Below, piece by piece: positions 16,339 to 25,013 of a stretch of 64,000 bases of DNA. The notes below the pieces were generated by a model. It did no database searches. It had not been told where the DNA came from and saw nothing but the letters and a program-made list of their open reading frames with translations. Where the stretch lies: contig CAKOXP010000003.1 of the NCBI GenBank assembly GCA_934130175.1, positions 42,632 to 106,631 on the forward strand, given 5' to 3'. The DNA is from an uncultured Bacilli bacterium. Its GTDB lineage: Bacteria > Bacillota_I > Bacilli_A > RF39 > UBA660. Made by a program: the position numbers and the translations under genes. Numbering within the stretch: position 1 is the stretch's first letter; each line of letters begins with the position of its first letter.

Positions 16339-17979
16339 ATGCCAATTGAAGATAAGATTTCAAGTTTCATTAAAGATATGGGATATTTGAATGACGAACA
16401 CGTTTTAGGGGTTTTCTTTTATGGTAGTTATTTAACAGGATTAAATACAGATAATTCTGACATTGATTTACATATTATATTTGATAATGAAGACCCTAAT
16501 CATTTGATTAGAGGAAATAAAATTGTGGATGGAACAAGGATAGAATATTTTGAAAAACCACTTGAAGATATCTATCAAACAGTCAACGAAGACTATATGA
16601 ATCAAAATAATGCTACATTGACAATTTTTGGTACTTCAAAAATTATTTATGCAAAAGATAATCAACTAAAACAATTACAGGAATATGTAATTAACAAATT
16701 TTCTAATCCATTACCTCCATTAAGTGATGATGAAGCTAAAGAACAAGTATCTATTTTAAATAATAGAATGGAAAAATTAGAAAAGTATGCAGAAACTAAT
16801 AATCCACATTTTGAACATTTATATCATTTAACAATCGATAAAATTAGAAGATTTTATCATAACTTAATGGGAATACCGAGAATAGAAACATCTAAAGGTT
16901 TTAGACTATATACTGATGAAAAATATAGAAATGCATTTTGTATTAATAAAATTCCAGAACAAATTTTTATAGAAATGTATTTTAAATTGGTTTCAGATAC
17001 CAGTTTAGATAAAATTCAAAAATATAACTTATTGAATAAAATGTATGAATTTACGAAGCTTAATGTTGTGTTAGAAAATGACTATAGAATACCTATTAAA
17101 AGTAGAAACGATGGCTTTGATATTCCTATAATTGAACCAACTATAATTGAGAAACGAGATACTATTGAAATCCCACCTACCACTTTAAAAAGAGTATTAA
17201 AATTTATTAAAGAAATGGATTATCTAAATAATAACCATTGTTTAGGAGTAATAGTTTATGGAAGTAGTTTGACTGGCTTTAATACAAATATTTCAGATAT
17301 TGATTTGCATATAGTATTTGATAATGAGAAACCTGATCGTTTGATTAGGGGAAATAAAATTATAGATGGTACTAAAATTGAATATTTTGAAAAACCTATT
17401 AAAGATATTTATTTAGAAATTGAAAATGGTTATTTAAATCAAAATAATGCATCTTTTGCAATAATTGGTAAAGGCACAATAGTTTTTGAAAGAGATAGTA
17501 AATTAAGCTTACTACAACAATATGCGCTAAATAGATTTTCAACACCGATGCCTTGTCTAAGTGAAGATGATGCTAGAGAACAAGTATCTATTATAAATAA
17601 TAGGATGGAAAAATTAGAAAAATTTGCTATAAACGATGATCCTAGATTTGAACATTTATCGCATTTAACAATCGATAAAATTAGAAAGTTTTATCATAAA
17701 AGTATTGGTATTTCCAAAATTCCTACATCAAAAGTTTATAGAATTTATACTGATGAAGATTATAGGAATTCAGTGTATAAAGAAAATCCAGAATTAGAAT
17801 TTGTTAATATGTATTTAAATTTAATTACAACAAATTGTGTAGATAAATTACAAAGATTAGAAATGATTAAAGAGTTTTACAACTATGCAACAAGAAATAT
17901 AAATTTAGGAAATGATTATAGAATTCTTATAAAAAGTAGAAATACGGGAATTAATCAAAAAAATGATCAAAAGCATTAA
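16339..17979 (+). CDS. Tandem-duplicated nucleotidyltransferase (two Pol-beta-type domains)
   Basis: The 546-residue product consists of two homologous halves (about 1-265 and 285-540) joined by a Pro/Ile/Glu linker. Each half has an intact minimal nucleotidyltransferase motif, GS-x9-10-D-x-D: YGSYLTG...SDIDLHI at ~28-45 and YGSSLTG...SDIDLHI at ~307-325. Each is followed by RGNKIxDGTxIEYFEKP, a helical region with EQVSIxNNRMEKLEK and a C-terminal R-x-P/L-I-K-S-R. Because both active sites are kept, both halves may work. The substrate (nucleotide, antibiotic, tRNA or protein) cannot be told. A strong GGGGGGTGAT ribosome binding site is present. It sits next to an IS remnant, consistent with acquisition. 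Confidence 0.75.
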   Translation: MPIEDKISSFIKDMGYLNDEHVLGVFFYGSYLTGLNTDNSDIDLHIIFDNEDPNHLIRGNKIVDGTRIEYFEKPLEDIYQTVNEDYMNQNNATLTIFGTSKIIYAKDNQLKQLQEYVINKFSNPLPPLSDDEAKEQVSILNNRMEKLEKYAETNNPHFEHLYHLTIDKIRRFYHNLMGIPRIETSKGFRLYTDEKYRNAFCINKIPEQIFIEMYFKLVSDTSLDKIQKYNLLNKMYEFTKLNVVLENDYRIPIKSRNDGFDIPIIEPTIIEKRDTIEIPPTTLKRVLKFIKEMDYLNNNHCLGVIVYGSSLTGFNTNISDIDLHIVFDNEKPDRLIRGNKIIDGTKIEYFEKPIKDIYLEIENGYLNQNNASFAIIGKGTIVFERDSKLSLLQQYALNRFSTPMPCLSEDDAREQVSIINNRMEKLEKFAINDDPRFEHLSHLTIDKIRKFYHKSIGISKIPTSKVYRIYTDEDYRNSVYKENPELEFVNMYLNLITTNCVDKLQRLEMIKEFYNYATRNINLGNDYRILIKSRNTGINQKNDQKH

Positions 17980-18050
17980 TTAATACTCTTTTCTTATCTT
18001 TTAATTTTAATTTATTTGTGATAATATAGTAAAAATGAGGAGATGATTTT

Positions 18051-18731
18051 ATGAAAAGTTCTAAGCTTGTAGAAATGTATAAAGATGGAAATATTGTTAT
18101 ACCATTATTTATATTCAAAAAGTATAAAGAGTTAAAACTAGAACTAAATGAATTCATCCTCTTAATGTACTTATATAATAAAGGTAATAATATAGTATTT
18201 GATCCTAGTAAATTTAGTGAAGAATTAAATATGGGATTAGAAGAAGTAATGGAGATTGTCTCAAACTTAAGTGATAAAAATCTTTTAAAAGTAGATGTTA
18301 TAAAAAGTGAAAAGAAGATTATGGAAGAGCTTATTCAATTAGATGGTTTTTATAACAAATTAGCGCTACTTACTATGGAAGAAGTTAATAATACTAGTGA
18401 AGCATCTTCAAGTAATGTTTTTGAAATTGTAGAAAAGGAATTTGGAAGGACATTAAGTCCAATAGAATATGAAATTATTCAGGCTTGGTTAGATAATGGA
18501 ATTAGTGAAGAATTAATTACTGAAGCTTTAAAAGAAGCTACTTTTAATGGCGTTTCTAATTTGAGATACATTGATAAGATTTTGTATGAATGGGGTAAAG
18601 ATGGAGTTAAGACTAAAGAAGATGTAGAAAAGCGAAAATTAAAGAGAAATAAAAAGATTAAAAAGGAAGAAGAGGCAAAGGACTTAGATTTAGATATTAT
18701 GGAATGGGATTGGTTCGATGACGAAGAGTAA
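18051..18731 (+). CDS. dnaD: DnaD primosome component
   Basis: DnaD helps load the replicative helicase at origins and restarting forks in Bacillota. The 226-residue product (B. subtilis 232) has an N-terminal winged-helix-type domain (about 1-110). A C-terminal DnaD/DnaB_2 domain with the segment EKEFGRTLSPIEYEIIQAWL and YIDKILYEWGKDGV follows, then a charged tail. GAGGAGATGATT precedes the ATG. Its last 14 bases overlap nth, the conserved dnaD-nth pair. Confidence 0.93.
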   Translation: MKSSKLVEMYKDGNIVIPLFIFKKYKELKLELNEFILLMYLYNKGNNIVFDPSKFSEELNMGLEEVMEIVSNLSDKNLLKVDVIKSEKKIMEELIQLDGFYNKLALLTMEEVNNTSEASSSNVFEIVEKEFGRTLSPIEYEIIQAWLDNGISEELITEALKEATFNGVSNLRYIDKILYEWGKDGVKTKEDVEKRKLKRNKKIKKEEEAKDLDLDIMEWDWFDDEE

Positions 18732-19341
18732 ACTAATAAGAGAATATTTAGATGAATTATTTCCGAATCCTAAATGTGAATTGAATTATAACAATGATTA
18801 TGAGTTGTTGATTGCTATATGTTTAAGTGCTCAAACTACTGATAAAAGAGTTAATGAAGTAACAAAAGTTTTATTTGAAAAATATCCAAGATTAGAGGAT
18901 ATGAAAAATGCAGATGTTAAAGATTTGGAACAAATTATTAGGCCATTAGGTTCTTTCCACAAAAAAAGTTGTTATGTAAAAGAGTTATCCACTATTATTG
19001 TGGATAAATATTCATCCGTTGTACCAACGGCTAGAACTGATTTAGAAAGTCTACCTGGTGTAGGAAGAAAAACCGTTAATGTCTTTTTAGGAGAGTTTTA
19101 TAACTATCCAGCTATTGCTGTTGATACACATGTAGAACGAGTTAGTAAAAGACTTAGAATTGCTAAAAAAGATAGTAATGTGAAAGAAGTAGAAGAAAAA
19201 CTAATGAAGTTTTATCCTAAAAAAGAATGGGCAAAAAGACATCTACAAATGGTTTTATTTGGAAGGTATTACTGCAAAGCAATTAAACCATTATGTGAAA
19301 ATTGCAAATTAAAAGAATATTGCAAAGAAAAAAGAAAGTAA
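18718..19341 (+). CDS. nth: Endonuclease III
   Basis: Nth is a bifunctional DNA glycosylase/AP lyase removing oxidised pyrimidines. The 207-residue product shows the helix-hairpin-helix with catalytic Lys (LPGVGRKTVNVFL) and the catalytic Asp (VDTHVERVSKRL). The C-terminal [4Fe-4S] motif is C-x6-C-x2-C-x5-C. The start overlaps dnaD by 14 bases with no clear ribosome binding site, suggesting coupled translation. Confidence 0.96.
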   Translation: MTKSKLIREYLDELFPNPKCELNYNNDYELLIAICLSAQTTDKRVNEVTKVLFEKYPRLEDMKNADVKDLEQIIRPLGSFHKKSCYVKELSTIIVDKYSSVVPTARTDLESLPGVGRKTVNVFLGEFYNYPAIAVDTHVERVSKRLRIAKKDSNVKEVEEKLMKFYPKKEWAKRHLQMVLFGRYYCKAIKPLCENCKLKEYCKEKRK

Positions 19342-19362
19342 ATTTTAAACTTTCTTTTTTTT
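19329..19362. terminator. Bidirectional terminator between nth and the PBP1a gene
   Basis: AAAGAAAGT (19331-19339) pairs with ACTTTCTTT (19349-19357), flanked by As on the left and Ts on the right, between two converging genes. Confidence 0.75.
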
Positions 19363-19365
19363 AAT

Positions 19366-22200
19366 TTATGGAGTTGTAGGAACAGTTGGTGTAGTAGGAT
19401 CAGGATCCTCACCACTAGAATCAGCTGTAATAGTATAGTTAACACTAGCATTATATGATTTATTATTATATGAAATTAAATACTTAACTGTACATGTTTT
19501 TGCAGTTGTAAACTTAATTCCATCATGACAATCACTAGTTCCATCTACTTTAATTGATGTAGGAGTAACAGCATTAGAATTAACTTTAAATGTACATGTA
19601 TTTGTAGGAATAGTATCACCTACTTTGAATGCTGTCTGAGTGCATGCAAATGTTGTAACTTCAGCTTTTTGTTCTTCTTTTAATTGATATGTAGCAGCAT
19701 CACTTTGAGCTCCACTATAACTTTTGTATGTTGCAACAACTTTATATGTATCATAAGGAGTTGCAGTTTTAAATGTATATGATGTTCCTGATGTAAATGT
19801 TAATAATCTATTACCTTGATATACATTATATCCAAAATCACCATATCCTTCATCTTTTTCTAACTTACTAACACCATTCCATGTAATTGTAACTTTGTCA
19901 CCACTATATGATACCTTTAATCCTGTTGGAGTATTAAGTTTAGTAGCAGTAACTTTTTCTGGTTCTTTTCCTTTTTTGAAATATTCATAAGTAATTGAAC
20001 CACCATAACCATCTTCAGCTACTTGAGGAGGATTTGAACCTGTGATAATTCCAAGTTTAACAACACTGTCAGGCATCTTGAAATCATCATTATCATTTTT
20101 CATAACCCCTCTTGCAAGAGCTAAGAATAATTTATCTTTTTGAATAGTAGCAGGAATATTTCTTAAAACATATTCACCATTTTTATCAATATAATCATAT
20201 CCATACCACATACCAATAACAGTTTTTGTTGTATAACCAACAACCCATGAATCTCTGATAGCGTCGCTAGGCATATGATTATTTCTCATTGTAGCTTCAT
20301 CATAGTTTGTAGTACCGGTTTTTGCAGCAATATTATGAGGTTTACCACCTGTCATTGAAACATCTTGTAAAACACTTGAAATCATATAGGCTGTAGCATC
20401 ACTCATTACTTTTTTAGATTTATCTTTATGTTCTTTGGTTTTACCAGTATCACGGAATACTATCTTAGATACTGAATATGGTTCATGATAAGTTCCACCA
20501 TTAGAGAAGGCGGCATAAGCAGCACTCATTTGCAAAGGAGAAACTCCTGTGAATGCTCCAATTGCATGTGCTTCATGAATTCTACCATTTGAAATTTCTG
20601 GTGTTATTCCAAGACCTGTAACAAACTCTATAATTTTGGCATTATCAACTTGTTGGAAAGCTTTTAAAGCAGGAATATTACGAGAAGTTGATAATGCTCT
20701 TCTTAAAGTAATAGTTCCAAAATATCCACCATCCCAGTTCTTTATTGATTGTCCATTTGAATAAGAATAAGGAGCATCATCAAATAAAGTATAAGTAGAC
20801 CAATCGTTGTATTCAATACCTGGGCCATAATCAAATAATGGTTTAGCAGTAGAACCAGGTTGTCTCTTAATCTTTGTTGCATAGTTATAAGTAGAAGCAC
20901 CGCTTCTGTTACGACCAGCACCAACAGCTAAAATTTTACCAGTAGCTGTATCCAAAACAGATACACCGGTTTGAACTTTATCATTAATCCAAGTATATGT
21001 ATTTCCATCTAAAACATCATTAACAGCATCTTGTTTACTACGATCCATATTAGTATAGATTAATACAGGAGTAGTATAAGCATTAACTCCATAAGTATCT
21101 TTAACTTCTTCAACAACAGTATCAACATATCCTTGATATTTAGAAGTAGAAGCATTTTCTGTCTCAGCAGTTAAACTTTCAACAGGAACACTTTTAGCTA
21201 AGTTGTATTGTTCTTCAGTAATATAACCATGTTTTTTCATTAAGTATAAAACTGTATTTCTTCTAGCAGTAGCATTTTTAGGATTAACATTAGGTCTATA
21301 GAAGTTAGGAGATTTAAACATACCAGCAAGTATTGCAGCTTCACTTAAATTTAAATCAGCAACATCTTTTCCAAAATATACTAAAGATGCTTCTTGTACT
21401 CCATAGATGTTTCCACCTAAGAAGTGATTGTTAACATAAAACTCTATAATTTCTTCTTTTGAATAAGTTTTTTCTAGTTTAAACACAGCTAAATAAATAT
21501 CTGTAAATTTACGAATAATACCTTGCAAACCACTTGCTTCAGTAGAAGTAAATGTGTTTTTAATAACTTGCATTGATAAAGTAGAAGCACCACCAGCATC
21601 AGAATGTCCAAGGACTTGTCCAACACTAGCTTTCATGAATCTAGCAGCATCAAAACCATTATGTTGATAAAATCTTGAATCTTCTGTTGCGATAATAGCA
21701 TCAACTAAAACTTGAGGAAGTTCATTATATTTAACTTTATCTCTCATTTCAGCACCAAGTTTTATCATTTCTTTACCATCTTTATCATAAAGAACAGTTG
21801 ATTCCTTTTTATCTAGTTCTTTAACATTAAACTCTGGGGCTTTAATAGTTACATAAACTAAGAATGCTCCAAAGAAAATTAAAGCAAGAATTCCAAGTGC
21901 TAAGAATAGAATCAGTAAAATATTTACAATTTTTCTTTTCTTACTATTCTTCTGAGCCGAATCTATTAATTTAGCAATACCTATAATTACTAAAACCATA
22001 AAGGCGGTTATAAGTGTAAATATAAATCCTAAGTTTATAAAACACAAAACTAACAGGATTACTAAAATTATAGAAAGTACTATTTTAGCACTATTAGGTA
22101 ATTTAGCTGGATCAACATTAATCCTTGATTTTATATTTTTCTTATTTATTTTTTTGGTTCTACTATTCGAACTATTTTTATTTACTCGTTTCTTTTCCAT
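19366..22200 (-). CDS. ponA: Class A penicillin-binding protein PBP1a
   Basis: Bifunctional peptidoglycan glycosyltransferase/transpeptidase. The 944-residue product begins with a basic tail and three predicted membrane helices (an unusual pair plus the normal anchor near 100-122). The GT51 domain has TEDSRFYQHNG and GGASTLSMQ. The transpeptidase domain has the SxxK motif in PGSTAKPLFDYG, SRN and the KTG motif in AAKTGTTNYD. A fibronectin-III-like region and further beta domain with two Cys pairs follow, then a Pro/Thr tail. It overlaps recU by 23 bases, the conserved recU-pbp1 arrangement in Bacillota. Confidence 0.94.
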   Translation of the reverse strand: MEKKRVNKNSSNSRTKKINKKNIKSRINVDPAKLPNSAKIVLSIILVILLVLCFINLGFIFTLITAFMVLVIIGIAKLIDSAQKNSKKRKIVNILLILFLALGILALIFFGAFLVYVTIKAPEFNVKELDKKESTVLYDKDGKEMIKLGAEMRDKVKYNELPQVLVDAIIATEDSRFYQHNGFDAARFMKASVGQVLGHSDAGGASTLSMQVIKNTFTSTEASGLQGIIRKFTDIYLAVFKLEKTYSKEEIIEFYVNNHFLGGNIYGVQEASLVYFGKDVADLNLSEAAILAGMFKSPNFYRPNVNPKNATARRNTVLYLMKKHGYITEEQYNLAKSVPVESLTAETENASTSKYQGYVDTVVEEVKDTYGVNAYTTPVLIYTNMDRSKQDAVNDVLDGNTYTWINDKVQTGVSVLDTATGKILAVGAGRNRSGASTYNYATKIKRQPGSTAKPLFDYGPGIEYNDWSTYTLFDDAPYSYSNGQSIKNWDGGYFGTITLRRALSTSRNIPALKAFQQVDNAKIIEFVTGLGITPEISNGRIHEAHAIGAFTGVSPLQMSAAYAAFSNGGTYHEPYSVSKIVFRDTGKTKEHKDKSKKVMSDATAYMISSVLQDVSMTGGKPHNIAAKTGTTNYDEATMRNNHMPSDAIRDSWVVGYTTKTVIGMWYGYDYIDKNGEYVLRNIPATIQKDKLFLALARGVMKNDNDDFKMPDSVVKLGIITGSNPPQVAEDGYGGSITYEYFKKGKEPEKVTATKLNTPTGLKVSYSGDKVTITWNGVSKLEKDEGYGDFGYNVYQGNRLLTFTSGTSYTFKTATPYDTYKVVATYKSYSGAQSDAATYQLKEEQKAEVTTFACTQTAFKVGDTIPTNTCTFKVNSNAVTPTSIKVDGTSDCHDGIKFTTAKTCTVKYLISYNNKSYNASVNYTITADSSGEDPDPTTPTVPTTP

Positions 22201-22768
22201 GAGTTACCTCCATATATTTATCAACTATTTCTAAATAATCAATTCTAGGTTGAAGTTTAAATTTAATTAAATGTCCCTTTTCTTTGAAATAGGTAAGTGG
22301 AATAGATTTTCTATCATTACTTTCTAAAAATGCAAAAAAATCATCTACCATCAAAAGAAAAGTTAAATCTAAATAAGTAAATCTAACAATTAAAAAAGCA
22401 ATACCACCATGATTATAAATAGCTTTTAAGTGTTTTATTTGATGGGGATGAATGTTATTTAAAGCAAAAGAAGTTTTACTTTTAGTTTCCTTAGCTTCAA
22501 AATCTATATATTTCCCCTTATATATTCCATTATAATCAGTTGTTGATGGCTCTGTAAAATAGGCTTCCTTAATAGTTACTAATTTTCTAGAATGATAATC
22601 AACATCTACTATTTTTATAGGAGTAGGCTTTTTATAAATAAAAGCTCTATCTATATTTCTATAGTATTCATTGGTGATATTTAAATCATTTTCTAAATCC
22701 ATACCTCTATTACCATAGTTAGTATAGTGTGTAGTTGCCTTCTTTTTAATACCATTAGGATAATTCAT
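22178..22768 (-). CDS. recU: Holliday junction resolvase RecU
   Basis: RecU cleaves four-way junctions during recombination and chromosome segregation in Bacillota. The 196-residue product (B. subtilis 206) begins with the YPNGIKK and NRGMDLENDLN motifs. The nuclease core is STTDYNGIYKGKYIDFEAKET, with catalytic Asp/Glu/Lys. A later NIHPHQIKHLK follows. GGTGG precedes the ATG and a TATAAT (22791-22786, minus) lies just upstream. Confidence 0.93.
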   Translation of the reverse strand: MNYPNGIKKKATTHYTNYGNRGMDLENDLNITNEYYRNIDRAFIYKKPTPIKIVDVDYHSRKLVTIKEAYFTEPSTTDYNGIYKGKYIDFEAKETKSKTSFALNNIHPHQIKHLKAIYNHGGIAFLIVRFTYLDLTFLLMVDDFFAFLESNDRKSIPLTYFKEKGHLIKFKLQPRIDYLEIVDKYMEVTHGKETSK

Positions 22769-22916
22769 ATTACCACCTATTTTTTATTATACTATATAAA
22801 AGAAATTTTTGCTATAGATTTAGATAGGAAATTTTAGTAAAAAAATTGATAGGTTTTGTCGAATTTAAGACAAAATACGTATCATTATTATAGAATATTT
22901 TTAAGGGAGGAAAAAC

Positions 22917-23018
22917 ATGAAAAATATGGAAGTTATTCTACTTATAAATAAAATGTTGGAAAATACAAGATATATAAAGAACAAAAGTATCTTAACTAGT
23001 ACTAAATTTGAAAGATGA
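22917..23018 (+). CDS. Possible 33-residue peptide with a strong ribosome binding site
   Basis: AAGGGAGG lies eight bases before an ATG that opens a 33-codon frame ending in TGA (23016-23018). The peptide (MKNMEVILLINKMLENTRYIKNK...) is basic and amphipathic. Upstream, a hairpin (GTTTTGTC with GACAAAAT, about 22853-22876) is present, along with an element resembling a forespore SigG promoter (GAATT-N17-CATTATT). No homologue is known to me. It lies in the 307-base gap between recU and gpsB, which otherwise holds only promoters. Confidence 0.4.
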   Translation: MKNMEVILLINKMLENTRYIKNKSILTSTKFER

Positions 23019-23021
23019 GAA

Positions 23022-23049
23022 TTGACAAAAATCTACAATATTGTATAAT
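23022..23049 (+). promoter_or_regulatory. Strong SigA promoter of gpsB-rnpB
   Basis: Consensus TTGACA (23022-23027), a 16-base spacer and consensus TATAAT (23044-23049). Confidence 0.8.
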
Positions 23050-23075
23050 AATGATATAAGGGATTGGTGATTACA

Positions 23076-23405
23076 ATGTATCAGAACAAGATAGAACTTT
23101 CTCCACAAGATATCCTTGAAAAAGAGTTTAAAATAGATACTCGTGGATATCGTTTAAAAGAAGTTGATCAATATCTAGATATCATTATTAATGATTATGA
23201 AAAATTCTATACCATTATTAATGATTTAGAAAAAGAAAAAGCTGATTTACTTGGAGAAATAATGAATCTTAAACAAGAGATTAGAAATATGAAAATGAAT
23301 GCAGAAATTGCCAGAACAAATAGTGATATGCCCGAAGTAACTAATGTAGATCTATTACGTAGACTATCTAAATTAGAGAAAATGGTATATGGTAAAGATG
23401 AATAA
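23076..23405 (+). CDS. gpsB: Cell division/elongation coordinator GpsB
   Basis: GpsB is a small DivIVA-family protein that shuttles PBP1 between septum and side wall. The 109-residue product has the DivIVA/GpsB N-terminal motif (SPQDILEKEFKIDTRGYRLKEVDQYLD). A coiled coil (about 45-80) and a short C-terminal helix (LLRRLSKLEKMVYG) follow. The ATG at 23076 follows GGTGAT; the TTG and GTG codons upstream are not needed. The RNase P RNA follows directly, as in B. subtilis. Confidence 0.93.
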   Translation: MYQNKIELSPQDILEKEFKIDTRGYRLKEVDQYLDIIINDYEKFYTIINDLEKEKADLLGEIMNLKQEIRNMKMNAEIARTNSDMPEVTNVDLLRRLSKLEKMVYGKDE

Positions 23406-23754
23406 TACTTTGACAAACGCTATATTTTTGATATAGAGGAAAGTCCATGCTCACACGTTCTGAAATGAACGTAGTGTTCGTGTTCAGGAAAAAAATAACC
23501 TGAAGTAGAGAAAACTCTAACGGCGAAGTAAAGACCTAAGTCTTTAAGATATGGTCTTCTTCTGAAAAGTGCCGCAGTGACGATGTTTTAGGAAACTAAA
23601 AAGTGAAACGTGGTAAACCCCGCGAGTGAGAAACCCAAATTATGGTAGGGGAGCTTTGATTAGGGAATAACAACCGAGTCAGGGACTGAGCAATCAGTAG
23701 ATAAATGTTTGTCGCCTAGTAATAGGTACAGAACATGGCTTATAAAGTATTATT
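23404..23754 (+). ncRNA. rnpB: RNase P RNA, Bacillus type (class B)
   Basis: Catalytic RNA of RNase P. The conserved core is present in order: GAGGAAAGTCCATGCTCAC (about 23437-23455), GCCGCAGTGACGA, the CGTGGTAAACCCCGCGAGTGAGAAACCC block (about 23610-23637) and ACAGAACATGGCTTAT near the 3' end. The terminal pairing is an 11-base perfect match between 23401-23411 and 23744-23754, followed by Ts that act as terminator. The left arm lies over the gpsB stop codon, so the RNA must be processed from or initiated within the gpsB transcript. Confidence 0.95.
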
Positions 23755-23784
23755 TTTTTTTAATTTGTAAAAGAGGTGTTATGT

Positions 23785-24279
23785 GTGAAAGAATTAGGAG
23801 AGTACTTAAAAGACGTAAGAATAAACAATGGTGTTAGTCTTGAAGAAGCAGCTGAAGATAATGAACTTTCTGCATCACAACTGGAAAATATAGAAAATGG
23901 AAACATAAAAGCTTTCAAAGATGTTTATAAATTAAAAGAATATATGAAAAATTATGCTAAATACTTAGGATTAGATCCTAATGAAGTGGCAGATGAGTTT
24001 AATGAATTTTTATTTGAACATACATCAAAGATTTCGTTAGATGATATTTTGGAAGCAAAAAAAAGAATTGAAGAGAAAGAAGAAAAGAAAATTCAATCTC
24101 CATATACTAAAGAATACAAAGAAAAATTTAATTATAGACCATTAATATATACAGTAGGAATTATAGCTATAATAATTATTCTTGGATATTTAATTTTTAC
24201 ATTATTAAATAAAAAACCAGTTCATAATGAAGTTTTAAGAGGTATAAATAAGGAGGATGTTTATGAATTTGCCTACTAA
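23785..24279 (+). CDS. RodZ/YmfM-like membrane-anchored helix-turn-helix protein
   Basis: RodZ-family proteins link MreB to the membrane. YmfM, the Bacillus member, is encoded next to pgsA, as here. The 164-residue product has an N-terminal HTH (about 1-75, with GVSLEEAAEDNELSASQLENIENG), a charged linker and one transmembrane helix near 123-143. The short outer tail lacks the extended periplasmic domain of E. coli RodZ. GTG at 23785 is chosen because AAGAGGTG lies seven bases upstream. It overlaps pgsA by 17 bases. Confidence 0.8.
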   Translation: MKELGEYLKDVRINNGVSLEEAAEDNELSASQLENIENGNIKAFKDVYKLKEYMKNYAKYLGLDPNEVADEFNEFLFEHTSKISLDDILEAKKRIEEKEEKKIQSPYTKEYKEKFNYRPLIYTVGIIAIIIILGYLIFTLLNKKPVHNEVLRGINKEDVYEFAY

Positions 24280-24868
24280 ATTAACAGTGTTAAGAATTAT
24301 CTTAACATTTGTCGTAATATTTATTTTGACATTTCCATTCTATACGGTTGGTATTGAGTGGCCTAAATACTTAGTAATGGGAGTAGCAGTAAAAATCCAA
24401 TATGTAGTAGCCGGAGTTATATTCATAATTGCTAGTATTACAGATTTTGTTGATGGATATTTAGCAAGAAAAAATCATCAAGTAACAGATACAGGAAAAA
24501 TGTTAGATGCTATTGCTGATAAAATTTTAGTTGATTCAGTATTAATAATTTTAGCATCTCAAGGGTTTATTTCAGTTATTGTTCCTGTTGTTATTGTTCT
24601 AAGAGATATCGTAGTTGATGCTATAAAAATGGAAGCAGCAGCTAAAGGAAAAGTAGTTGCAGCAATTAAAAGTGGAAAAATTAAAACAGCAACTTTAATG
24701 GTTGGAACAGTTTTAACTTTCTTTTATAATCTTCCGTTTGAAGCATGGAATATAAGAGTTTCTGATTTCTTCTTATATTTTGCAACAATAATGGCTATTA
24801 TTTCAGCTATTGAATATTTTGTTTTAAATAAAAATATTATTTTTCCTAAGGAAGAAGTTTTAAATTAG
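24263..24868 (+). CDS. pgsA: Phosphatidylglycerophosphate synthase
   Basis: Condenses CDP-diacylglycerol with glycerol-3-phosphate in the first committed step to phosphatidylglycerol. The 201-residue integral membrane protein has the CDP-alcohol phosphotransferase motif D-G-x2-A-R-x8-G-x3-D-x3-D complete (VDGYLAR then TGKMLDAIAD, residues ~68-92). ATG 24263 follows AAGGAGG at the right distance; ATG 24257 abuts the site. The order rodZ/ymfM-like-pgsA-recA is conserved in Bacilli, here without cinA. Confidence 0.94.
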   Translation: MNLPTKLTVLRIILTFVVIFILTFPFYTVGIEWPKYLVMGVAVKIQYVVAGVIFIIASITDFVDGYLARKNHQVTDTGKMLDAIADKILVDSVLIILASQGFISVIVPVVIVLRDIVVDAIKMEAAAKGKVVAAIKSGKIKTATLMVGTVLTFFYNLPFEAWNIRVSDFFLYFATIMAIISAIEYFVLNKNIIFPKEEVLN

Positions 24869-24888
24869 ACTATAATATAAATAGATAG

Positions 24889-24921
24889 AATTTCTTATTT
24901 AAAAGTAAGAAATTTTATTTT
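24889..24921 (+). terminator. Intrinsic terminator of the rodZ-pgsA unit
   Basis: AATTTCTTA (24889-24897) pairs with TAAGAAATT (24906-24914) and is followed by a T-rich tail. Confidence 0.8.
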
Positions 24922-24931
24922 TAAGTAAAAT

Positions 24932-24945
24932 AAAACAATTGTTCG
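24932..24945 (+). promoter_or_regulatory. Candidate LexA (DinR) box of recA
   Basis: AAAACAATTGTTCG matches the Gram-positive SOS operator CGAAC-N4-GTTCG at eight of ten defined bases; the right half is perfect. It lies eight bases upstream of the recA -35. recA is the canonical LexA target. Confidence 0.5.
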
Positions 24946-24953
24946 AAAAATGC

Positions 24954-24982
24954 TTGCAATTTTCTAAAAAATAAGTTAAGAT
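24954..24982 (+). promoter_or_regulatory. SigA-type promoter of recA
   Basis: TTGCAA (24954-24959), 17 bases and TAAGAT (24977-24982). An AAGGAGG ribosome binding site follows. Confidence 0.55.
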
Positions 24983-25013
24983 TATATTGTAAGCGATTTG
25001 CAAGGAGGAAAAT

